Positions 58,486-64,000 of a stretch of DNA of 64,000 nucleotides are shown here, in pieces. The notes beneath the pieces are model-generated. The model searched no databases, was not told the origin of the DNA, and saw only the letters and a program-made list of their open reading frames with translations. This DNA comes from Calditrichia bacterium (GTDB lineage Bacteria; Calditrichota; Calditrichia; RBG-13-44-9; J075). The stretch lies in the NCBI GenBank assembly GCA_028284905.1, contig JANQQU010000084.1, positions 124,001-188,000 on the forward strand, written 5' to 3'. Numbering within the stretch: the first letter of the stretch is position 1; every line of letters starts with the position of its first letter. A program made the position numbers and the translations under genes.

Positions 58486-59724
58486 TTATTCATAGCGGAT
58501 TGCATCGACCGGTTTCAGGCGGGAAGCTTTATAAGCCGGATAAACAGCTGCGAGAATACATAGCAGGAGTCCGATAATCGATACAACAACAAAGTCCATC
58601 GCATGGATTTCAACCGGAAGGCGGTCAATAATATAAACTTCCGGGGGCATGGTGAAAAAACCGAATTTCTGTTGTGCCACCAGCAAGGTATAGGCGATAA
58701 TATTGCCGAGAATTACCCCAAGGACGCCAATGATTATGCCTTCCATCAGGAATATTTTCATAATGCCTCCTGAGGAGGCACCCATCCCTTTCAGAATACC
58801 GATTTCCCGGGTCTTCTCCATAACGATCATAATCAGCGAGCTGATGATGTTAAACGCCGCAACCATAATGATTAAACTCAGCAAACCGGTAAACAAACGC
58901 TTTTCAATGGTCATCCAGCTGTATAAACTGCGATTTTGCTCGAACCAGGTTGTTGTGGTAAATGGGTAATTCCCGACTGTCTCTTCAATGACCGGTGCAA
59001 CGACATCCGCCTGGGTGTAGTCATCAAGCTTGACATCGATGCGGGAGACCCCGCCGGGCATCTTAAAAAGCTGTTGAGCGGATTCGATTGAAATGTAACA
59101 GAGCACTTTATCATATTCATAAAATCCCAACTCACAGATGCCGGTAACCACAAACTCCCGGGCTTTCATACTGCTCAGGATGCTGGCCTGTTTTGGGAGC
59201 GCCCACATGATTACCCGCTCGCCCGGCTCAAAAATGAAAAGACTTTCGGCGAGATAGCGGCCGAGAATGATGCCCGGTAACTCCCGGTCTTCATAAGGTT
59301 GCATCCCCAGCTCAAAATCGCCGGCCACCATGCTCGATGGCACTGCACTGACCTGCGCTGCCGTTTCCTGGTCCAGCGCGCGGACGGCAATCGGTTGGTT
59401 CGTCTGTTTATAGCTGAGAATACTTTCCCGGACAATCATCGGAGAAGCGCCGCTAACACCGGGGACCTGCCGCACTGTTTCGGCCAGGTCTTTATAGTCC
59501 TCAATGGCGTGGCTGTAAAATTTACGGAGGTGAATGTGGGAGTCAGCGTTGATCAGACGCGTGCGCACTTCGCTCTCAAAGCCATTGAAAGCAGAGAGAA
59601 CGCAGTCCAGTGCCGCGACGCCAATGGCGACGCCCATGAGGGAGATGTAAGTAATAATTGATATGAAGCCGGTCTTTCGTTTCGCCCGAAAGTAGCGTAG
59701 TGCGATAAAGGATTCGTAATTCAT
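58486..59724 (-). CDS. lolC: Lipoprotein-release ABC transporter permease (LolC/E family)
   Basis: The 412-residue inner-membrane protein has an N-terminal helix (about 19-45; KTGFISIITYISLMGVAIGVAAL). A large periplasmic domain follows (about 50-270), then three C-terminal helices with the FtsX-type region KTREIGILKGMGASSGGIMKIFLMEG. It is the permease partner of LolD, which follows. Having one permease gene is normal for groups that use a LolCD-type (LolF-like) set. LolC, LolE and LolF cannot be distinguished here. Confidence 0.9.
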   Translation of the reverse strand: MNYESFIALRYFRAKRKTGFISIITYISLMGVAIGVAALDCVLSAFNGFESEVRTRLINADSHIHLRKFYSHAIEDYKDLAETVRQVPGVSGASPMIVRESILSYKQTNQPIAVRALDQETAAQVSAVPSSMVAGDFELGMQPYEDRELPGIILGRYLAESLFIFEPGERVIMWALPKQASILSSMKAREFVVTGICELGFYEYDKVLCYISIESAQQLFKMPGGVSRIDVKLDDYTQADVVAPVIEETVGNYPFTTTTWFEQNRSLYSWMTIEKRLFTGLLSLIIMVAAFNIISSLIMIVMEKTREIGILKGMGASSGGIMKIFLMEGIIIGVLGVILGNIIAYTLLVAQQKFGFFTMPPEVYIIDRLPVEIHAMDFVVVSIIGLLLCILAAVYPAYKASRLKPVDAIRYE

Positions 59725-59753
59725 TCTTGTTGGTTTCTCCGGGCTTTTTTATT

Positions 59754-59785
59754 CCCTGATATGCCTGCTTCGCAGGATATCAGGG
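59754..59785. repeat. Hairpin between lysS and lolC
   Basis: CCCTGATAT (59754-59762) and ATATCAGGG (59777-59785) form the outer 9-bp stem. CCTGC/GCAGG extends it with one bulged G. A small hairpin ACCGC-TTC-GCGGT lies nearby (about 59797-59809), similar to one at 43482-43494. No T-run follows on the minus strand. It may be a repeat or an mRNA element between the two genes. Confidence 0.55.
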
Positions 59786-59814
59786 TTTGATATGGAACCG
59801 CTTCGCGGTAAAAA

Positions 59815-61338
59815 TTATTCTGGGCGCATCATTGGGAAAAGTAGGACGTCGCGGATGGATGCGGAATCGGTGAGCAGCATTACCAGACGATCGATGCCGA
59901 TGCCCAGTCCCGCAGTAGGGGGCATGGCGTATTCCAGGGCACGCAGGTAGTCTTCATCAAGCATTTGCGCTTCGTCGTCGCCACGCTCGCGCAGCTTCAT
60001 TTGGTTTTCAAAACGCTCACGCTGATCATCCGGGTCATTTAATTCGCTAAAAGCATTCCCGATCTCTTTACCGGCAACCACCGGTTCGAAACGTTCCACC
60101 AGTCCTTTGTGAGTGCGATGCTTTTTCGCCAGTGGCGACAATTCAACCGGATGATCGGTGATGAAAGTCGGTTGAATCAGATTGCCTTCCACAAATTCTC
60201 CGAAAATTTCGTCGATGATTTTTCCGCTGCCCCATTCTTTTTCCAGGTGAATGTCCAGCGACTTCGAGGCTCTGCGAAGTTCAGCTTCGTCCATCCCGTA
60301 AAGATCGAGGCCGGTTGCCTCTTTAATGCCCTCAAACAATGGCAGGCGCTTCCAGGGGGGCGTCAGGTCGATTTCATGTCCCTGAAAGGTGACTTTCATC
60401 GTGCCAAGCACCTTCTGGGCGATGCTACTGATCATCGTCTCGACAAGTTCCATCATCCAGTGATAATCTTTATAGGCGACATAAAGTTCCATCTGGGTAA
60501 ATTCCGGATTATGAAAGCGATCCATCCCTTCATTACGGAAATCTTTTGCAAATTCATAAACGCCATCAAATCCACCGACAATCAGGCGTTTTAGATAGAG
60601 CTCATTCGCAATTCGCAAATAAAGCGGCATTTTCAGGGCGTTTAGTGTTGTCGTAAAAGGACGTGCCGAGGCCCCGCCGTAAATCGGCTGCAGAATCGGC
60701 GTTTCAACTTCCAGGTAGCCGCGTTCATTTAAAAATTCCCGCATGGCGGTGACAATTTTCGAGCGCTTGATAAACACTTCCTTTACCTGCGGATTAACGA
60801 CCAGATCGACATAACGCTGGCGATAGCGGGTTTCTTTATCAACAAATGCATCGTATACCACTTTCTCGCCGTCTTCTTCTTTTTCTTTTGCAATAGGCAG
60901 CGGGCGCAGTGACTTACTCAGAAGCTCATAGGATTCAACCATCACAGAAATTTCACCGGTGCGGGTTTTAAATACCTTCCCGGAAAGTCCAATGATGTCG
61001 CCGATGTCGAGGGTTTTAAAAACATCAAACGCTTCATCGCCCAGGGCTTTCTGACTAAGAAACACCTGAATACGGCCATCCATGTCCATGATATCGGAAA
61101 ATGCTGCTTTACCCATCAGGCGATTGGCCATAATCCTGCCGGCGATACTTACCACTTCACCTTCATTTTCGGGAAATCCGGATTTTATCTCTTCGGAGGA
61201 ATGGGTTTTATCATATTTATAGGGATAGGGATTGATGTTGTTTTCACGAAGGTTCTCCAGCTTTTGCCGGCGCTGTTCGGTTAAGTTGCTTCCTTGTTCC
61301 AAAATAATGTCTCCTGACGGTTTGGATAGTTGGTTCAT
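59815..61338 (-). CDS. lysS: Lysyl-tRNA synthetase, class II
   Basis: The 507-residue enzyme charges tRNA-Lys. It has an N-terminal OB-fold anticodon-binding domain (about 60-160; [18 protein letters not shown]). The class II core follows, with motif 2 [20 protein letters not shown] (about 268-287) and motif 3 [13 protein letters not shown] (about 480-492). The ATG at 61338 has no clear ribosome site. An in-frame TTG at 61302 lies eight bases after AGGAG and gives a more usual N-terminus; the two cannot be separated here. Confidence 0.96.
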   Translation of the reverse strand: MNQLSKPSGDIILEQGSNLTEQRRQKLENLRENNINPYPYKYDKTHSSEEIKSGFPENEGEVVSIAGRIMANRLMGKAAFSDIMDMDGRIQVFLSQKALGDEAFDVFKTLDIGDIIGLSGKVFKTRTGEISVMVESYELLSKSLRPLPIAKEKEEDGEKVVYDAFVDKETRYRQRYVDLVVNPQVKEVFIKRSKIVTAMREFLNERGYLEVETPILQPIYGGASARPFTTTLNALKMPLYLRIANELYLKRLIVGGFDGVYEFAKDFRNEGMDRFHNPEFTQMELYVAYKDYHWMMELVETMISSIAQKVLGTMKVTFQGHEIDLTPPWKRLPLFEGIKEATGLDLYGMDEAELRRASKSLDIHLEKEWGSGKIIDEIFGEFVEGNLIQPTFITDHPVELSPLAKKHRTHKGLVERFEPVVAGKEIGNAFSELNDPDDQRERFENQMKLRERGDDEAQMLDEDYLRALEYAMPPTAGLGIGIDRLVMLLTDSASIRDVLLFPMMRPE

Positions 61339-61990
61339 GCATTGTAAATGGGAAGTTCTGAAAAAGGTAAGCCGGTTATAACTACAAAAAACTGTATTTT
61401 TTTCAGGACTGGAGGGCAGCCATGCTACCGGACGATCCCTGTCTCTTCAATGCATTATTTCTCTGTAACAATCGCGCTGCTGTCTGATTCCTTTAGCAGC
61501 AGTTTCGCAAGAATATTCGCTTTAAATTCAAAAGTTAAAGAAAATTCGTTTGTATCACAATCATTTCTTCAAAATCATTTAATTAATCCCGACCTTAAGC
61601 ACGTCTCTTTGTGTTCCGATTAACGGTTGTTTTTCAGGTGTATTGGTTACCGAAAATTGTATCATTTTAAAACAATTTGTAAAAAACAATCAAAAGTTAT
61701 CGGGGGAAAATGAGAGAATATTAGCCTGATTCAGGCAATTTTAAAATAGCAGCTGACATATTATGATGTACAGCAATGACAAGGGGACAGAAACAATTTT
61801 ATATTCATTTTGACGCTGATAAGCAGGTTATTTTTCTTGACATCAATGGGAAAAGATACTAATTTCATTAAAATATTACAATTTACCGATTGAATTTCTA
61901 CTGTTCAGGAAGAATAAAGCCTTCAAAAAGTGTCAATGAAAGAGGATTACCTTATTCAATTTTTGTCAATTCAAGCACAGGAGCAAAAAG
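61339..61990. other. 652-base intergenic region
   Basis: This AT-rich gap separates lysS from the divergent chemosensory-like genes. One promoter-like site is listed separately. A + strand frame at 61348-61623 has no recognisable domain and overlaps the lysS leader, so I do not count it. No tRNA, riboswitch or repeat is evident. Confidence 0.5.
61837..61865 (+). promoter_or_regulatory. Possible promoter of response regulator gene
   Basis: TTGACA (61837-61842), 17 bases, then TAATTT (61860-61865), about 125 bases before the GTG start. The -35 match is perfect and the -10 weak. It does not fit the Bacteroidota TAnnTTTG type. Confidence 0.3.
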
Positions 61991-63010
61991 GTGAGTCAAG
62001 TTTTTGTAAGATCCAATGAATTAAAAGATTTGATATTTGATGCAAAATTACGAATCAATGAATGGAAGATACTTTTTGCGATTGACGGCGAGAAAGATTA
62101 TCAGGCAATTGCGAACTTTTTAGAATTACCGGCATCCGATGTCAGCACTACTCTGGACAAGCTGAAGGATATGCAATTTGTTGCACCATTGGATATTGCA
62201 GCTACTGCGCTTGAAGATACTGCTGCACCGGAAACTGTTGTTGCAGAGCCGGTGGTCGAAGAAGTTATTGAGATGCCAGAGCCGGAAGTGGAAGCTGCAC
62301 CGGAAGTTGAAGAAGCAGTGGAAACAGAAGTCGCTGTCGAAGAAGCTGCAGCGCAGGAAACTGCAGAAGTTAGCGATGAGACGGACGATCTCGACGAGTT
62401 GATCGGCAATCTGTTAGACGAAGAAGCGCAAAGCGCCGGAGAAACAAGCAGCGAAGACGTTCTTGAAGCACTGGATGGTGCGGAAAGTGAAGCGCCGGTT
62501 GTTGAAGATGATTTTGATCTCGGCAGCATTTTCCAGGAAGATGAAAACGGTGCCGCACCGTCGTTCGACGATCTGGTTAGCGAAGCAACTGCGGAAGCAG
62601 TGGAAGAAGTTGCACCGCCCGCAGACGAAGCAACCGCCGTTGATGTGGCAACAGCCCCGACGATTCTGGTTGTCGATGACAGTGTCGTGATTCGTAAAAT
62701 GGTTGAAATTGCATTAGAAAATGAAAGCTACAACATTATTTCCGTTGCTACCGGTAAAGAAGCACTTTCTTACCTGGATGAAAACACACCGGACATTATT
62801 ATTCTCGACATCATGCTTTCTGATGTAAACGGTTTGGACGTGTTGAAAGCCATTAAAGCAAGTAAGCAGATTCCAGTGGTGATGCTCTCCGCAAAAGACA
62901 CCCCGCGGGAAACCAGCAAAGCGAAGCAGCTAGGGGCGGATGATTTCATTCCGAAGCCTTTTAAAGATGAAGAACTTGTCGGAAAAATCAAAGAATTGAT
63001 CAAGCAGTAA
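61991..63010 (+). CDS. Response regulator with N-terminal helical domain and acidic linker
   Basis: The 339-residue protein has three parts. Residues 1-65 form a winged-helix-like domain (FDAKLRINEWKILFAIDGEKDYQAIANFLEL). Residues about 70-220 are a Glu/Ala/Pro-rich low-complexity linker. Residues 222-339 are a receiver domain with ILVVDDS, the phospho-acceptor Asp in ILDIMLSD, LSAKD and IPKPF. The GTG at 61991 follows AGGAG seven bases upstream. It is followed by cheW and a membrane sensor, so it likely works in a chemosensory pathway without CheY-like simplicity. Confidence 0.86.
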   Translation: MSQVFVRSNELKDLIFDAKLRINEWKILFAIDGEKDYQAIANFLELPASDVSTTLDKLKDMQFVAPLDIAATALEDTAAPETVVAEPVVEEVIEMPEPEVEAAPEVEEAVETEVAVEEAAAQETAEVSDETDDLDELIGNLLDEEAQSAGETSSEDVLEALDGAESEAPVVEDDFDLGSIFQEDENGAAPSFDDLVSEATAEAVEEVAPPADEATAVDVATAPTILVVDDSVVIRKMVEIALENESYNIISVATGKEALSYLDENTPDIIILDIMLSDVNGLDVLKAIKASKQIPVVMLSAKDTPRETSKAKQLGADDFIPKPFKDEELVGKIKELIKQ

Positions 63011-63035
63011 GGGTGATTGCTGGTAGAAAGGCAAA

Positions 63036-63515
63036 ATGTCTATTCAAAACGGCCGAAGCGCACAGGAAATGGAACGCCTCTCGGTTTTCGAGTTGGCAGG
63101 GCAGTTATACGGTTTGGATATTATGAAATCTCGCGAGGTGATCTCGCTGCCACGATACACACCATTGCCAAATAGTGTAGAGATTTACAGTGGCGTTTTT
63201 AACCTCCGAGGCGAAATATTTCCATTGGTCGATGTTTCCCCAATCCTGGGACTTCCCTCAAAGCATATACAACCCGATGATATGGTTATTTTACTGGATG
63301 ATATCGCGGAATTTGCCATTGGCGTTCTTGTCGATAAAATCCATAGTGTTGTACCGTATTTCCCCGGTGAAATTAAAATGGCCCGGGGGCTGGTCTCAAA
63401 ACAAATGGAAAAATACCTACAGGGTGTGCTGAATTATAAAGGCAAAGAGAATTTGATCCATATTCTGGATCTCGATAGTGTGTTCAAGACAAAACAAATT
63501 TTAGCTCATTCTTAA
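63036..63515 (+). CDS. cheW: CheW-like adaptor protein
   Basis: The 159-residue CheW domain (LSVFELAGQLYGLDIMKSREVISLPRYTPLPN... GVFNLRGEIFPLVDVSPILGL... IAEFAIGVLVDKIHSVV) couples receptors to a CheA kinase. It lies 25 bases after the response regulator and 16 bases before a membrane sensor gene. The function may be motility or another chemosensory output; no CheA is visible in this window. Confidence 0.88.
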   Translation: MSIQNGRSAQEMERLSVFELAGQLYGLDIMKSREVISLPRYTPLPNSVEIYSGVFNLRGEIFPLVDVSPILGLPSKHIQPDDMVILLDDIAEFAIGVLVDKIHSVVPYFPGEIKMARGLVSKQMEKYLQGVLNYKGKENLIHILDLDSVFKTKQILAHS

Positions 63516-63531
63516 TTAAGGTGACTTAATA

Positions 63532-64000
63532 ATGAAACGCAATTATATAGGACTTCAGTGGAAGTTCTTTTTCCGGCTCTTTACAATCTGTTTTCTGGTA
63601 TTGGGCATTGTTGCGTTTCAGTCGTACCGATCTGAAGTAAATGCAGTAAAAGAGCGTTTTGTCCAGCAATTGCTGGAAATTGGCAATGTTATATCGGAGT
63701 TACCACTGGGAGAGAACATCCGAAAAGTATTGTCAGTAAATTCGGATTTCAATGAAGAAGCCGATTTGCTGAAAGAGCAGATAGAGGGAATCTATAATGT
63801 TTTTGCCCCGGGCGATGGCCGCGAATTTGGGGTAAAGACTATTTGGGTCCTCATGCGAAACAACAATTGGCAGGTATTTTACAATACCGACGACCCACCG
63901 CCAAGCTATGGCACCAACGCAAATTTGAATCAAACCATGAAAGACGGTTTGTTACAGTTGTTAACCAACCCCGATCAACCGGTTTATATACCGGAGTTCG
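63532..64000 (+). CDS. Membrane sensor protein, partial (runs off window)
   Basis: Hand translation from ATG 63532 gives 156 residues with no stop before the window end. A membrane helix (about 11-29; FFFRLFTICFLVLGIVAF) is followed by an extracytoplasmic region (VKERFVQQLLEIGNVISELP... TIWVLMRNNNWQVFYNTDDPPP). The layout fits the start of a methyl-accepting protein or a sensor kinase. Its position after cheW favours a chemoreceptor, but the signalling domain is outside the window. Confidence 0.7.
   Translation, partial: MKRNYIGLQWKFFFRLFTICFLVLGIVAFQSYRSEVNAVKERFVQQLLEIGNVISELPLGENIRKVLSVNSDFNEEADLLKEQIEGIYNVFAPGDGREFGVKTIWVLMRNNNWQVFYNTDDPPPSYGTNANLNQTMKDGLLQLLTNPDQPVYIPEF

Noticed and set aside
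60109-60594. 161-residue antisense frame in lysS
   Set aside because: Shadow of lysS; no ribosome site or domain.
61348-61623. 91-residue + strand frame upstream of the response regulator
   Set aside because: No motif and no clear ribosome site, and it lies in the lysS upstream region.
61339-61990. Search for tRNA, rRNA or riboswitch in the largest gap
   Set aside because: No cloverleaf, T-loop motif or known aptamer pattern was found here or in other gaps.

Overview
The window looks like a chromosomal stretch from a Gram-negative member of the FCB superphylum (Bacteroidota, Rhodothermota, Balneolota, Ignavibacteriota, Calditrichota and relatives). The evidence is a SprA-type giant translocon protein, two PorV/PorQ-like barrels, secreted proteins with type IX secretion (T9SS) sorting tails, DUF4249 lipoproteins next to TonB-dependent receptors, and a FecR/ECF sigma pair. 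Two upstream regions also match the TTTG-N19-TAnnTTTG promoter type known from Bacteroidota. The T9SS tail style (NYPNPFNPETTI...) is common in Calditrichota, Ignavibacteriota and similar groups, but I cannot fix the phylum from sequence alone. No rRNA, tRNA or CRISPR array was found.

Layout. 0-7.6 kb is housekeeping on the + strand, after a partial DinB-like gene on the - strand: M20 peptidase, HNH nuclease, trpS, scpA, scpB, a large-subunit pseudouridine synthase overlapping scpB by 113 bases, and cmk. 7.7-19.8 kb is an envelope/T9SS block: sprA-like gene, prmA, a lipoprotein, a propeller protein with a sorting tail, and two PorV-like proteins. 19.8-24.1 kb holds rnhA, a flippase-like membrane protein, a glycosyltransferase, a polysaccharide deacetylase and a pyruvoyl arginine decarboxylase. 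24.1-29.8 kb holds a pirin, a patatin phospholipase with about eight predicted membrane spans, and a GCS2-CBS fusion, in tail-to-tail pairs with overlapping stops. 30-33 kb carries a dockerin-like and a cohesin-like secreted protein side by side. 33-39 kb carries a CstB-like sulfur enzyme, a PP2C/RsbU phosphatase, a secreted LamG-like protein, a TauE/SafE permease and KptA.

39.2-51.2 kb (all - strand) is a cell-surface signalling and uptake locus. In transcriptional order it runs: ECF sigma factor, DUF4249, TonB receptor, DUF4249, three envelope proteins, a second TonB receptor with an STN signalling domain, and FecR. A bipartite sequence with identical 13-base spacing lies upstream of both the first DUF4249 gene and fecR, and is a good candidate for the ECF sigma promoter. 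Repeats and palindromes fill the gaps of this locus. 51.3-54.9 kb has FdrA and a DUF1116 protein, the latter fused in frame to a PD-(D/E)XK nuclease-like domain. 55-61.3 kb returns to housekeeping (DUF2231, recG, lolD, lolC/E, lysS). 62-64 kb starts a chemosensory-like set on the + strand: a response regulator with a long acidic linker, CheW, and a membrane sensor cut by the window end.

The most notable observations are the shared ECF promoter motif, the nuclease-DUF1116 fusion, the membrane-embedded patatin, the adjacent dockerin/cohesin genes, the scpB/rluB overlap, and several palindromic or repeat elements, including 92-93 bp direct repeats flanking the DUF4249-TonB-DUF4249 trio.
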